A stretch of 64,000 bases of DNA from an uncultured bacterium (GCA_902779075.1 CACZAK010000005.1:1-64000), one strand, 5' to 3'. Shown: positions 38,893 through 48,872, numbered from the stretch's first letter. Numbers and translations: made by a program. The notes: generated by a model not told the origin, from the sequence alone.

Positions 38893-39825
38893 TCACCCGC
38901 GATGGCGGCGTCGCTTTGCCGTAGGCGCTGCTGGCTTTACAAGAGCGGCCTTCTTCGCAGGTTTTGCCTTCCTGGCAGGCTGAACCTTGGCAACTGCACG
39001 CCTCTTTGCCTTAGGCGCAGCGCACTTCGCAGGTGCCGCCTTGAGTGCTGGCCGTTTCTTTGCCGGCGCTCTCTTGGACTGTTTCTTGCTCGCAGTCTTC
39101 TTCCCGCCAAGTAATTGCTGAATACTCACTTTCCTCAAACGCCGTGCCGAGGTATGTTTAAGCATATCAGAAAGAGAACCCGCAACTTCTATATACTCAT
39201 CATCATCGTCGGATTCCACATCCCAATCATCATCTTCCTCCTCCTCGTCATCATCGTCCTCTTCGTCCTCATCATTCTCTTCATCATCCGAGTCGTAATC
39301 GACGTCATCGAAGGAGCTATCCCCACAACCCAAACCGGTAGAACACCATTCAACCGAATCCACACCGAATGCTTCTGCCACGAGTTCGGCAATTTCATCT
39401 TCGGACCAGATTACGTCATCTGGTTCACTGCCGGTGATGCAATAGGCAGTAAACTTATGGCAATTGTTATCAGTAACTCCATACTCGCCGCGTGACCTAT
39501 TCAGCCAAGCCCTGGCACGGCGGGCGATCTCTGCGCTTCCAAGAGCCTCGCCATCACACGCGGCAACGTAAATAAATGCCCCTGTACGCGCCATAGAATC
39601 GGAATCGCCATTCAAAAACTCGTCCGGAGAGACGGCGCGGACTCGCGCACGGCCATTGATCTCCGTCACTTCTGCAATCCGGTCATTACCGAGATAGATC
39701 CCCGTGTGACTAGCCATATTGAGGGCAAGATCGCACTTCAAAACCGATCCAACAACTGGCTTCACATCTTCACTGAAGATATTCTTCTCGATGCTTTCAC
39801 CCAAACCAAACCATCCAATAGACAT
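38893..39825 (-). CDS. LRAT-like protein with acidic linker and histone-H1-like tail
   Basis: 310 residues. Residues 1-140: LRAT core with MASHTGIYLGNDRIAEV (His) and YGVTDNNCHKFTAYCI (Asn-Cys-His). Residues about 180-230: polyacidic. Then SARRLRKVSIQQLLGGKK and a final 70 residues of Lys/Ala/Pro repeats (KKRPALKAAPAKCAAPKAKRR ... AKKAALVKPAAPTAKRRRHRG), like histone H1 C-termini. The RRLRKV motif matches the acidic protein at 27,588. ATG 39,825 has AAAGGAAAGAG. A thiol enzyme with a polyanion-binding tail is inferred. Confidence 0.78.
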   Translation of the reverse strand: MSIGWFGLGESIEKNIFSEDVKPVVGSVLKCDLALNMASHTGIYLGNDRIAEVTEINGRARVRAVSPDEFLNGDSDSMARTGAFIYVAACDGEALGSAEIARRARAWLNRSRGEYGVTDNNCHKFTAYCITGSEPDDVIWSEDEIAELVAEAFGVDSVEWCSTGLGCGDSSFDDVDYDSDDEENDEDEEDDDDEEEEDDDWDVESDDDDEYIEVAGSLSDMLKHTSARRLRKVSIQQLLGGKKTASKKQSKRAPAKKRPALKAAPAKCAAPKAKRRAVAKVQPARKAKPAKKAALVKPAAPTAKRRRHRG

Positions 39826-40036
39826 TTCTCTTTCCTTTCACGTTAATGTTCTTCACGACGGCGAACAGTCGTATTCTCCAATTCTTGCTAAAGTGACATT
39901 GAGAAACATTCCACGACCTTCTAGCTTATCGGTAGAACTATCTCGGCCTGTAAGCGAACATGACAAAAAGCTTTCTATTCATATCCGTGAACCTGGCGGC
40001 AAGCCATCCCATGTCCATTTGTGGCCACATCACCAA
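39826..40036. other. Gap between LRAT-like and next gene
   Basis: No supported gene. A plus-strand frame without a start codon ends at 40,060 with LSIHIREPGGKPSHVHLWPH, faintly like DUF4160; treated as chance or a remnant. No sigma-54 site was seen. Confidence 0.4.
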
Positions 40037-40621
40037 TTAACGCTCATTACATCGGCGTAGGTTTTCCATACATCGCTGCTTGCAATAAGCAATGAAATCA
40101 TCAGGTTCAAGTTCCGCTACGGAAACTTCTTCGTCCCGCTCTTCATCGGTTCGCAACGGCGGGATGCCAACTGGTTCAGGGATAGTTGGCAAAGTACCCA
40201 AATCATCTTCAGTGTTTCCCAATCGCGCGAGATAGAGATGCAGAATGCCTTTCGTTTCCGTATTTACCGATTTGGGGGCACAAATAACAGGCGGTCGACC
40301 AAACTTGAAGGAACTAAGCGCGTCATGTATGGCATCCAATGACCAAGAGGTTTTTTCCACCTGCTTAAAGCCAACCGCAGCCAACATGTTGGAGATTTCA
40401 TCCACTTCAACCAAGGGGTTTGAAAGGAACACAAAATCCACTAGACATGTCTCAGGATCACAATTCGTTGATTCACACCAAGAAGACCAATACTTCTTCT
40501 TATCCATAAAGTCTACAAAGGGCTCGCCCTCTATTGGAACAACGCAATAACCTGTCTCGTCCTTACGACACATTGCAATCGTATTGTTCAAGACGACAAA
40601 AAGATATTCGTAATCGCACAT
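40037..40621 (-). CDS. Protein of unknown function
   Basis: 194 residues. Starts MCDYEYLFVVLNNTIAMCRKDETGYCVVP; rich in acidic residues and Cys, soluble, with a helical C-terminus (EPDDFIAYCKQRCMENLRRC). ATG 40,621 overlaps the stop of the upstream gene (TAATG), so translation is coupled. It is the last gene of the Hsp70/HerA operon. No family recognised. The DAIHDALSSFKFGRPPVICAP segment could be part of a small alpha/beta domain. Confidence 0.6.
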   Translation of the reverse strand: MCDYEYLFVVLNNTIAMCRKDETGYCVVPIEGEPFVDFMDKKKYWSSWCESTNCDPETCLVDFVFLSNPLVEVDEISNMLAAVGFKQVEKTSWSLDAIHDALSSFKFGRPPVICAPKSVNTETKGILHLYLARLGNTEDDLGTLPTIPEPVGIPPLRTDEERDEEVSVAELEPDDFIAYCKQRCMENLRRCNER

Positions 40622-40857
40622 TAGGCCAACCACTCCCTATCAAACTTTGATTTCTCACTTTGAAAGCCGTTATACGATTTAACCAAAGTGTCGCGGTAGT
40701 TGCCATAATCTTTCACAATAATGTTACACATCTCATCAAAATCAGAACTGACAACCTTGTCTTCAACATGCCTGAGCCTGGGTTCAATCCGCCCTCTTAG
40801 GCAATCCATATCGAACCAGACCAATGGTCCTTTAGGTTTATCTGTTAATTCGCTCAT
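40621..40857 (-). CDS. Small protein of unknown function
   Basis: 78 residues: MSELTDKPKGPLVWFDMDCLRGRIEPRLRH, then a helical end (YGNYRDTLVKSYNGFQSEKSKFDREWL). Soluble. Coupled to the following gene by a one-base overlap. It lies 57 bp after the Gly/Ala-rich membrane protein gene. Function unknown. Confidence 0.6.
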   Translation of the reverse strand: MSELTDKPKGPLVWFDMDCLRGRIEPRLRHVEDKVVSSDFDEMCNIIVKDYGNYRDTLVKSYNGFQSEKSKFDREWLA

Positions 40858-40914
40858 CTATGAGTTCCTTTGCTATTCGCTTTAAATACGATAGAAACAT
40901 ACGACTCAAATTGA

Positions 40915-41739
40915 TTATTTTCCCTTCTCGTATTCACGCTTCATGTCCTCAAGCGACATGTTCGTTTGAATAGTTGAGCCATTACCCAACGCCCGTTCCA
41001 CCAGCTGCATTGTGGAATGGCCATCGTCATCACCATGTTCGATTTCGCCACGAAGGCAAACCGACAAATCACTGGCGTCTTTCACCCCTGCAGCCGACAT
41101 CCTCTCCAACACGCCATTTCCTTCACCATCGCAAATATCTTTCGCCGTCAAACCAATCTTTGCGCAATCCAAGAAGAAGTCCATCGGCGTAGCCATGTTC
41201 AACTTTTCAGAAATCGCCCTGATTTGTATGCCGACACCAAGCGTACGGCACAACCACTTGTGCCCTTCTGCCGTCATCCCTTGCGGAACCACCCCCTTTT
41301 GGAACTCGGCCTTCTTCAATGCCTCGAGATAAGCCTGTGTACTATCGAAATTTTCCCGCTTTATCTCAGGATGCTGCAAGGCCCTCTCACCTAGTTCTTC
41401 TTGGTCCTCTCCGTCTCCAATCCCCAGAATCGCCGCTACCGTTTGAATGATCGCAAAAGTATTTTCGGTAATCTCAATAATCTTCTTAATGTCTAGGTTC
41501 GGAAATTGTGCGATGAATGTCGTGATGGCCGCGCATACAGCCTTACCTGCGGCAGCCAGAGCCGTACCAATCGTAGATGCGACAGATGCTATACCAGCGC
41601 CTATCGCACTTATGGCACTGGCCAGCCCAGCCACAGTACTGCCGACAGCCGCGACTGCGCCCGTAACCGCCGCGCCAACAGCGCAAGCTCCCGAACATAA
41701 TGCTGAACCGATCGCACAGATGGCACCAATTAAAAACAC
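40915..41739 (-). CDS. Gly/Ala-rich membrane-inserting protein
   Basis: 274 residues. The first 75 residues are almost wholly Gly, Ala, Ser, Val and Ile (FLIGAICAIGSALCSGACAV ... ISAIGAGIASVASTIGTALAAAG), without charges, resembling pore-forming or bacteriocin-type hydrophobic hairpins. The rest (about 100-274) is soluble and charged, with helical repeats (FLDCAKIGLTAKDICDGEGNGVLERM). It directly follows the HerA-type ATPase gene (24 bp). It could be the membrane effector of the operon. No known family. Confidence 0.7.
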   Translation of the reverse strand: MFLIGAICAIGSALCSGACAVGAAVTGAVAAVGSTVAGLASAISAIGAGIASVASTIGTALAAAGKAVCAAITTFIAQFPNLDIKKIIEITENTFAIIQTVAAILGIGDGEDQEELGERALQHPEIKRENFDSTQAYLEALKKAEFQKGVVPQGMTAEGHKWLCRTLGVGIQIRAISEKLNMATPMDFFLDCAKIGLTAKDICDGEGNGVLERMSAAGVKDASDLSVCLRGEIEHGDDDGHSTMQLVERALGNGSTIQTNMSLEDMKREYEKGK

Positions 41740-41763
41740 GATTTTCTCCGTTTTTATGTTTGT

Positions 41764-44700
41764 TTAAAATTTGACATTCGTGGAATTCGTTGTCGTAATT
41801 CGTTCAGGCAGCATTCTCAACATCTCCCTGGGAATGTTCATGCCTTCTTCTAGAACGATCTTCAATGTACGCTCAACGCTTGCAATGATCGTATCCCAAG
41901 AAACGACCTTGCAATCTGGCTCTCGCATCCTCAGACACGCGTCATTGCGCAAATGGCAAGCGGCGAACATGCGGGATAGGACTTTTAACCCCTCTCCCCG
42001 TACTCCTTGAGCCAACAGAAAATCCAAGAGTTCTTTCAGTAAGTGTGATGCCCTCTTTGCGCTTCCCTTTTCAGATGGATTCTGCATAAAGGCAACGACT
42101 GCATCAAACGATTGATGCATAACATGTACGTAATAGGCATCCAACAATTTTACACTGGGATGCTTGGCCAACATCTCAAGTCCTGGGAATAGCCCTCTTC
42201 GATATGATTTGGCGAGGAACTTCAATGCCTGTGACCGCAGTTCAAAGTCTTTAACAATTCTCTGATGCGAAGTATCAATACGCTTGGGCACCTTCACGTG
42301 AACAGCCTTTGGCCAATCGCCTGAGAACACGATAGCGTGCCCGGTTCCCAAGCTTGAAAGGAAATTCTTCTGGTCATCGTTCAATGACATAGTCGCCCCA
42401 ACCACTTCTTTGTCGTCCTGGGCAAAAAGGCGATGAATGATCTTAATGTTCGTGTTTTTCAACACATCGGACGTGAGTTTTGTCGGCACCTGATCGGCAA
42501 TAATCATAGACTCCCCGTACTTGCGCACTTCCGCCAACATGTCCGCGAAAGTCTCAACCGCCAGCCGCTTGTTTGGGTCATCGCCAGGTTCAAAGCGGGA
42601 AAGCAGTCGATGTGCCTCTTCAACTAGAGTTATATGGGCAATCTTCTGGTTGGTTCTATTGAACTTACGCTTGATGGCAACCATCAAGTTTGTGATCACA
42701 AACCCAATAACAAGGGCCTTCTGTTGTCCGTTGCGGATCTCCTCCAATTCCAGCACGACATTGTGGTCAAGAAGCTCTTCAAAGTTGATTGATCGCTTGC
42801 AATTCAGCATGCGCCCCTTCGCCCCGACAAGCAATCCCCCCATACGCGCACGGATGCTCCCAAGATACTCGTCACGCAATCGGTCATCAAAACCGAGACT
42901 CTTTACATGCTCCTCCGCCAAACGCACAACGTCCGCCAAGGTTGGAAACGAATAAACGCCATCGGCAAAGGCATCCTTGCCATAGTATCTGTTGGTATTG
43001 GTATTGATGTCCCATCCACTGGCTTCATAGGCCTTGTAGATGGCGCTTTCGAGAATCTGCGGGATTGCCGCCTCCATGTTGAACGCCGCAGTCATGCTTG
43101 CCATCAGCATGTCAACGCGCGCTGAAATACTTTCCCCCTCGGTAAACTCCAACGGGTTAAGGAAGAAAGGCGCCCCGTCAATGTCATTTCCAAGGGTAAA
43201 CACTAAAAGATCGTCGATTGTACAGCGCTTGTCTGCATCCGTACCCGTCTTTCGCATCAAGCTGCGGTACTCTGCCTTTGCAGGTTCAATGACTAAAAAA
43301 TGCCTGCCGCTCTCCTCTCGACATGCATCGCACAGCAATTGCTGACATGTCGTTGTCTTTCCGCTTCCCGTCACACCACCAATAAAAATGTGTCGGTCGA
43401 ATTTCATTGTATCTAGGAACACATGAATATTCTTTTTCTCCTCCCCGCCCTGAACAAGGTTACCAATCTCTATTGGCTCTGGCTTTTCTTCCTCCGCTCC
43501 GCCTTGTCCTTGCCTGTCCACATTCAGTCCGAATTCAACCTCCTTGCGCAATTTAACGCCGACAACCTCCTTTTGTGGCAGACCAGCGAGACGGCTCAGT
43601 TCTACCGTTGACATCCATGTACCATCATAGAAAGAATCCTCTCCTTCGCATTTGCATGGACATTTCGAATGTGTAATGGCGTACTCTGCCACTCCCGCCC
43701 TCTGTGCTAAGAACTTTTCCCACACAGGCTGATGAAACGCCTGAAGTGCGCCAAAGAACGCATCGCCCATCGTTACGTCCTTTTCCACAAACGGCACCAT
43801 GTTCCCTTCCGTACCAGAATAGATGGCCCGCATTACATTTGTCAGTTTGACGAGGACAGGCATACTAAAGGACGATAGAAGCGTCGATACCACAAACATT
43901 CCCCGCCCTTTTGCAGAGTCCAGGCGAGGATAAACCACATCATCAAGATGCTTCATCCAACATTGAAGTCGCTTACGCACATCTTCACGCCCCCAAGAGT
44001 CTCCATAGGTGATCGTACGGCCCGACTGCGATGTAAGTTGCTCTGTAGTCCCTATTTGGAAACTAACCGATTCCGCATGTGTAAGGTTTTCCTGCTGAGT
44101 CCATCCATATTGTCCGCCATTGGACTTCTTGCCGCCATCAGAACTGTGTGAATCGGTAGTACTGGAGCAATTGGAAGTTACGCTCTGTGAAAAGGAAGGA
44201 TTCTGCGTCTCGCTTTTCGAACTAGATGTTCCCTGGCTTAGCGTTGTGCCAATATTTTCGGCTTTTGACTTTGACCTCTGTTGCTGGGATCGAGATGCCC
44301 ATGACAAAGAATGATAGATCTCATCTAGCCTTCCCTCTATCGTGGACACTGCAATCGAATGCCCGTGTATTGGTTTCGCCAAAAGCAAGACGGCGAACTC
44401 CTCGCCTAACATGATGTCTATCAACCGATCAATACCACGGAAATGTTTTTCTTCATTATCTTTATTCTTCCCTGGGACACCTCTTAAGGTTTTGTAGAAC
44501 GGTAACTTTTTTTGAGGTCTCTCCGCAGAATTCTTATCTATGCTTTTAGGAAACAACCGACGAATGAGATCATCAAACTCCTGTACTTTGACTGGGGAGA
44601 CCCGACTACCTCGGAAATTTCCTCGAAGACTCTTTACAAGAATGTCGTCTCCTATTCCAGCAATGCTGAGACCTTGCGGCAACTTTTCCGTACGATCCTC

Positions 44701-44976
44701 AACCACCCCAAAATAGATACGAATTCCCATCTCGTCACCAACCAAAAGATAGATGACGTTTATTCCCGGAATGGTTAGGCTGGCAAAGACATTTGCCAAC
44801 GCTTCTTCCTGCGGATACTTTTCCTCAAATGTGATTTCTTCAACACGATAGAGCCGCAAGGTGTCACGCCGGAACAAGATGCCCAACCTATGAATGTCGG
44901 CACTTCCCGACAAGTCATCCGACATCCAGTCAAACGACTTATTTGTCTTTATTTCTTGCTCGACGGTTCCTGACAT
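41764..44976 (-). CDS. HerA/FtsK-type ATPase (DUF87-like)
   Basis: 1,070 residues. The N-terminal 400 residues have a strand-rich head (LGILFRRDTLRLYRVEEITFEE) and a Ser/Gln-rich linker. The ATPase core follows: Walker A FIGGVTGSGKTTTCQQLL (about 527-544), FLVIEPAKAEYRSL just after, Walker B HITLVEEAHRLLSRF, and a sensor region ESMIIADQVPTKL. This is the pattern of HerA/VirB4-like pumping ATPases with DUF87. A C-terminal 200-residue helical part follows. Its ATG overlaps the Hsp70-like stop (TAATG). It probably forms a hexamer with DNA or protein as substrate. Confidence 0.88.
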   Translation of the reverse strand: MSGTVEQEIKTNKSFDWMSDDLSGSADIHRLGILFRRDTLRLYRVEEITFEEKYPQEEALANVFASLTIPGINVIYLLVGDEMGIRIYFGVVEDRTEKLPQGLSIAGIGDDILVKSLRGNFRGSRVSPVKVQEFDDLIRRLFPKSIDKNSAERPQKKLPFYKTLRGVPGKNKDNEEKHFRGIDRLIDIMLGEEFAVLLLAKPIHGHSIAVSTIEGRLDEIYHSLSWASRSQQQRSKSKAENIGTTLSQGTSSSKSETQNPSFSQSVTSNCSSTTDSHSSDGGKKSNGGQYGWTQQENLTHAESVSFQIGTTEQLTSQSGRTITYGDSWGREDVRKRLQCWMKHLDDVVYPRLDSAKGRGMFVVSTLLSSFSMPVLVKLTNVMRAIYSGTEGNMVPFVEKDVTMGDAFFGALQAFHQPVWEKFLAQRAGVAEYAITHSKCPCKCEGEDSFYDGTWMSTVELSRLAGLPQKEVVGVKLRKEVEFGLNVDRQGQGGAEEEKPEPIEIGNLVQGGEEKKNIHVFLDTMKFDRHIFIGGVTGSGKTTTCQQLLCDACREESGRHFLVIEPAKAEYRSLMRKTGTDADKRCTIDDLLVFTLGNDIDGAPFFLNPLEFTEGESISARVDMLMASMTAAFNMEAAIPQILESAIYKAYEASGWDINTNTNRYYGKDAFADGVYSFPTLADVVRLAEEHVKSLGFDDRLRDEYLGSIRARMGGLLVGAKGRMLNCKRSINFEELLDHNVVLELEEIRNGQQKALVIGFVITNLMVAIKRKFNRTNQKIAHITLVEEAHRLLSRFEPGDDPNKRLAVETFADMLAEVRKYGESMIIADQVPTKLTSDVLKNTNIKIIHRLFAQDDKEVVGATMSLNDDQKNFLSSLGTGHAIVFSGDWPKAVHVKVPKRIDTSHQRIVKDFELRSQALKFLAKSYRRGLFPGLEMLAKHPSVKLLDAYYVHVMHQSFDAVVAFMQNPSEKGSAKRASHLLKELLDFLLAQGVRGEGLKVLSRMFAACHLRNDACLRMREPDCKVVSWDTIIASVERTLKIVLEEGMNIPREMLRMLPERITTTNSTNVKF

Positions 44977-47900
44977 TACCGTCCCTCCTTCAGTTCCACA
45001 GTCCCTGATTGTTCAGTTTTCCCAATCGGATTCCCATCTTTATCCACGCTGGAGACTCGCCACTCTATCGTAGATGGCCCCTTGCATCTTATCAACACCC
45101 GCTTTTCTGGAACTCGGGTGAACTGAATTGTTTCTCGCATCAGCCGACTTGAAACACGCATTTCACCCGTCCCCGCTTCGCTTGACGAAGTAAAATACAA
45201 TTGGACGATCCCACCTTCGACATCCGAGGTACATAACGGGTGCCATCCTCCGTATGGCGTTTCAGGCCGCAATGTCGGCTTGAACACATCACGACGTGCA
45301 AGCCCGACAAAGAACCTGAAATGTACTTCTCCGCCACCCTTCTCAGAACGATTCTCGTCAATGACCTTGATACCACGTCCAGGAGCAGAAAAAACCAAGC
45401 CAAACGCCACCCCTGTCTTGCCATTTACCCCTTTCGCCAACAGAGGCGAGGATTCTCCCTCGGAAACAGCATTCGCCTTTCTTCCAGATTCATACTCTTC
45501 ATTAAGCTTACGACAGAAAGCCGCATCTTCAACAGGCCCCCGACTGCCCGTTTCTGTTTTATCTCCGGGCACTGCTGCATTGTCCGTAGTCATAGCTTCA
45601 GGCCGAAGTTCTGACGACCACATGTATCCCAGCGGTGGATGAACTTTAAAAACATCCTTACCCGTTCCGAGTTCCCCCTTGCAGACTTTCTCAGCAAAAC
45701 CAACCACTTCATTCTCGAAAACATCCCTGACAAAAGATGATTTCGACGAATTGCCGGCCAAAAGAATGTGAATCGGCTGTCCCTTGATTTTTTTTCTGAG
45801 GTCGCCATTAAGCCGACCGAAAGCACTAACAAGTGCCTCAAAGAAATTCTTTACCCCATCAGTTATGCGGCGCTTGATAATCGCATGAAGCTTTTTGACA
45901 TCCACCTCAAGTTCAAGGTTTTCAACCTCTCCGTCCGAGGAGAACATATCGCATGTGACTTTCGACAAATTACCACTTGAATCCGGATTCTCCCAAACAT
46001 CACGCAACTTCTCCGACAACTTGTAGAGGTTAACCCGTCCCTCTTGGGAATCGCCGATCAAGGCCTCGAATCCAGCCTTCTTGTCGCATTGATGTGGGGA
46101 TGCCAATGGGAAAAACCTCTCGCCTTCTTCTGGCGCAACCTTATCGCGATTGTCGGTATACACCACATAAGCCAATTCCTCCAGAAGATTCTCGCCCCCC
46201 AAATACGTCTCTCCTCCAGATCCGAAATGATCTATCACGTAATCAGCGTTCCACTTGTCAAATTCCGCCTCCTCAGTTAAACGCCAAATGCCAAAATCGA
46301 AATCTGTCGTACCACCGCCAAAATCAAATACAGCGTACGGTATGGGATGCGTTGAATCAAGATTGAGGCACTTAAGCGCACAAACCGCATAAGCGGCGGG
46401 CTCGCTAACGCCTGCCGAGACGCTGAACATTTTTTGGCATTCACAATCATCTAGGATTGCGGCTGGAAGCGACCTACGAATTCCACGCGTGAAACTGTCA
46501 CGGATTCGTTCTCGAATCGTGGCGTTGAATGTAGCGGGAAAGCTAAGAATGTACCGAAGAACCACTTTCTTCTCTGCCATGTTATTCACAGCGAGACCAA
46601 TGTAATAAGCATAGATTTCTATTGGATCCAACTCGCCTGGCTTGATATCCATGTATGTCGGCAATGTCAGACATTTATTGTTCATCCTGCTGCAAACCAC
46701 TATCCGCCGATCTCCATATCCGGCCCATTGCTTTAAGCCCGCGAAGAACGACAGGTTGGCCCTCGCATTCTTCTTGCTGACACCATTCAGATCGCTCTTC
46801 GCTTCGTGAGAAGACTTGATGTCGGCCCAACGTGTGAACGGACGTCCATCACTTGATCGATAATCACGCAAGAAGGAATTTATGTCTAGGAATTCCAACA
46901 TCGTCGGATTCTCGTAGTGCTGCGGCTGCGGTGCTTTCGTATAATCATCAACACCAATGCGCAGAGCCTCTTCATCCGAATCCCACCGTACCACGACTGT
47001 GCTTTTCGTACCAAAGTCAATCCCCACGAACCCGTTCGCGACAACATCCGTGACGGGGTTGCGAGCAAACATCTTATTAGGTAAATTCACAGAGATCCCA
47101 CAATTTCCGGAATGTCGCTGCGCCTTCCCTTTACCTTTTGCCTCTGTGTTCTTGTCTCTCCGTTTCCAAAGATCCCAATGGCCCTGATTGGGATCTTCCA
47201 ATACTCTTGACGAAAAAATAGGTTGGTTATTGCGCATTCGGTCAGTAGAAAGAAGAATGTCTGTAATGACATCCGACAAGTCCACGGACAACTTCCCTGA
47301 AGCATGTTCAAAGTGAGAACAAAGTGCGCGTAACGTTCTCAATTGCGCTATCAGCTTCTGCTCGTATACATCCGCCAATTCCACTTCTATCTGCACCAGT
47401 GTCAAAAGAGACTGACTTGACTCGCAATCCTTTTGTTTCAGTCGAAAATCCTGGCGGCAAACAATCGGCATTCCCATGCCATAAGGATAATCTATAAATC
47501 GTTTATATGTAGTCTCTATTATTTGTTGGGACTTATCGTTTGAATTTTCTTCTGAGCTATACCATGAAATTTCTTTTTCAAAGTTACACTTCGCATAGAA
47601 GGTTTTCTTCAACACATTATCGCTAAACAAATTGCGGATGGGGAGATCCGAACGCAGGCAAGAAAACACCCATTCACCGATCGAATCATCCTTGCTTAGA
47701 AGATTCTCCTTAAAAAAGGACACTGAAGTTTCTACCATGCGCTTTAGGATGTCCATCCATTCACCGCCCGACATATTGCCATGACACTTCTCAAGGCTCG
47801 CGATGCTCGGCATGAAAACATCCAATTGCGGATAGTACGACATTCCTGACGCCGCCAACTTAATTTCATGCATATTATCGCCATCAGGTTTCAGAAATTG

Positions 47901-48008
47901 CAAGCATTTCTCACTCAGTAAGCGATCGGCTTCAACAAGGATTCGTCTCGACACTCCTTCATCAAAGTTTGCAACCTGTACTTCTTTCACTTGATCCTGC
48001 ATGCGCAT
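44976..48008 (-). CDS. Large Hsp70-like ATPase
   Basis: 1,010 residues. An N-terminal helical region of about 320 residues precedes an actin/Hsp70-type ATPase domain: phosphate-1 FVGIDFGTKSTVVVRW (about 325), VLRYILSFPATFN, connect region GVSEPAAYAVCAL, phosphate-2 YAVFDFGGGTTDFDFG and adenosine motif IHILLAGNSSKSSFVRDVF. A strand-rich C-terminal part (RFFVGLARRDVFKPTLRPETPYGGW) replaces the standard substrate domain. Much larger than DnaK; resembles Hsp70-like proteins of conflict operons. Partners: the GrpE-like gene upstream and the HerA-type ATPase, which overlaps its stop codon. Confidence 0.88.
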   Translation of the reverse strand: MRMQDQVKEVQVANFDEGVSRRILVEADRLLSEKCLQFLKPDGDNMHEIKLAASGMSYYPQLDVFMPSIASLEKCHGNMSGGEWMDILKRMVETSVSFFKENLLSKDDSIGEWVFSCLRSDLPIRNLFSDNVLKKTFYAKCNFEKEISWYSSEENSNDKSQQIIETTYKRFIDYPYGMGMPIVCRQDFRLKQKDCESSQSLLTLVQIEVELADVYEQKLIAQLRTLRALCSHFEHASGKLSVDLSDVITDILLSTDRMRNNQPIFSSRVLEDPNQGHWDLWKRRDKNTEAKGKGKAQRHSGNCGISVNLPNKMFARNPVTDVVANGFVGIDFGTKSTVVVRWDSDEEALRIGVDDYTKAPQPQHYENPTMLEFLDINSFLRDYRSSDGRPFTRWADIKSSHEAKSDLNGVSKKNARANLSFFAGLKQWAGYGDRRIVVCSRMNNKCLTLPTYMDIKPGELDPIEIYAYYIGLAVNNMAEKKVVLRYILSFPATFNATIRERIRDSFTRGIRRSLPAAILDDCECQKMFSVSAGVSEPAAYAVCALKCLNLDSTHPIPYAVFDFGGGTTDFDFGIWRLTEEAEFDKWNADYVIDHFGSGGETYLGGENLLEELAYVVYTDNRDKVAPEEGERFFPLASPHQCDKKAGFEALIGDSQEGRVNLYKLSEKLRDVWENPDSSGNLSKVTCDMFSSDGEVENLELEVDVKKLHAIIKRRITDGVKNFFEALVSAFGRLNGDLRKKIKGQPIHILLAGNSSKSSFVRDVFENEVVGFAEKVCKGELGTGKDVFKVHPPLGYMWSSELRPEAMTTDNAAVPGDKTETGSRGPVEDAAFCRKLNEEYESGRKANAVSEGESSPLLAKGVNGKTGVAFGLVFSAPGRGIKVIDENRSEKGGGEVHFRFFVGLARRDVFKPTLRPETPYGGWHPLCTSDVEGGIVQLYFTSSSEAGTGEMRVSSRLMRETIQFTRVPEKRVLIRCKGPSTIEWRVSSVDKDGNPIGKTEQSGTVELKEGR

Positions 48009-48059
48009 GTGAAAACTTTTCCTCTCATTTGGCTTTTTCGACTGTAATTCTACTACATG

Positions 48060-48872
48060 TCATGTCCTAACAAGGGACGACTCAACAACCATCTTCGATA
48101 TCTTCTGCCTGTACCCCTGAACCAACACCTCTTTAACGATATTACCCGCCGGATCGCTCCCATCAATCCGCGTACACGTATCTACGTCATAACGTCCATT
48201 AGGCCGGACTGTAAGTTGTTCCAATTTTCCCAGGGTCCCAAGTTTTTGCCCAAGATCAAAGAAAAAGTCAAACAGGCGAGTCATAGTCTCCGCATCCTGT
48301 TCGCCTTCAATGAATTTCGACTTGCAAATGGAACAGAATTCCTGCAATTTCTCCGCCTGAACGCCAGAGCAACAGAAATAAAGCATGTCCTCCCCATTTA
48401 TAATACCCCCAATCCTCTTCCTTGAGCTTTCGGATAGACTCTGATATGTTGCATATGCTTTTTCTGCCGCCGAGAACCCACCCACGCGCTTCTGCGCCTC
48501 TTCCAACGCGGCTTCTTGCTTGACTAGCTCTGACCGCAGTCGTTTAATCTCTTGTCGCGATTGATCCAGTTGTCGTTCCGTTTCTGAAAGCTTATCGTTA
48601 AGGGTGGAAACCTGCCGATTAAGTCCCCGGCACCCAGAGCGAATATCTTCTATTTCGTTAGTTTCAGGCACCAAAATTGTCGGCTCTTCCGCTCTTGCTA
48701 CTGTCGGTAGCTTGGTACTGACCGGGCCAAGCAAAATCTGGCGAATGCGATCAGCAATATCTTCGTCTCTCAACCATGCGAGAATCAAACGTTTGAACAA
48801 CATCGTTGTTGATTCCTCCTGTCTGTCCTTGGGCATTATCGGCCGCTTTCGTGTGTGTTTCTTCCTTGGCAT
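48060..48872 (-). CDS. GrpE-like coiled-coil protein
   Basis: 270 residues. A long coiled coil (LNRQVSTLNDKLSETERQLD, then KRLRSELVKQEAALEEAQKR) is followed by a helical segment and a strand-rich end, RYDVDTCTRIDGSDPAGNIVKEVLVQGYRQKISKMVVESSLV, which resembles the C-terminal wing of GrpE (...G.V..VL..GY......V....V). As the gene preceding an Hsp70-like ATPase it is probably its nucleotide-exchange factor. The ATG 48,872 overlaps the stop of the cysteine protein (TGATG). The basic start (PRKKHTRKRPIMPK) is unusual. Confidence 0.75.
   Translation of the reverse strand: MPRKKHTRKRPIMPKDRQEESTTMLFKRLILAWLRDEDIADRIRQILLGPVSTKLPTVARAEEPTILVPETNEIEDIRSGCRGLNRQVSTLNDKLSETERQLDQSRQEIKRLRSELVKQEAALEEAQKRVGGFSAAEKAYATYQSLSESSRKRIGGIINGEDMLYFCCSGVQAEKLQEFCSICKSKFIEGEQDAETMTRLFDFFFDLGQKLGTLGKLEQLTVRPNGRYDVDTCTRIDGSDPAGNIVKEVLVQGYRQKISKMVVESSLVRT

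Noticed and set aside
39719..40060. Plus-strand frame with a DUF4160-like end (HVHLWPH)
   Set aside because: Most of it overlaps the well-supported LRAT gene in antisense, it has no start near the interesting part, and the similarity is only a few residues.
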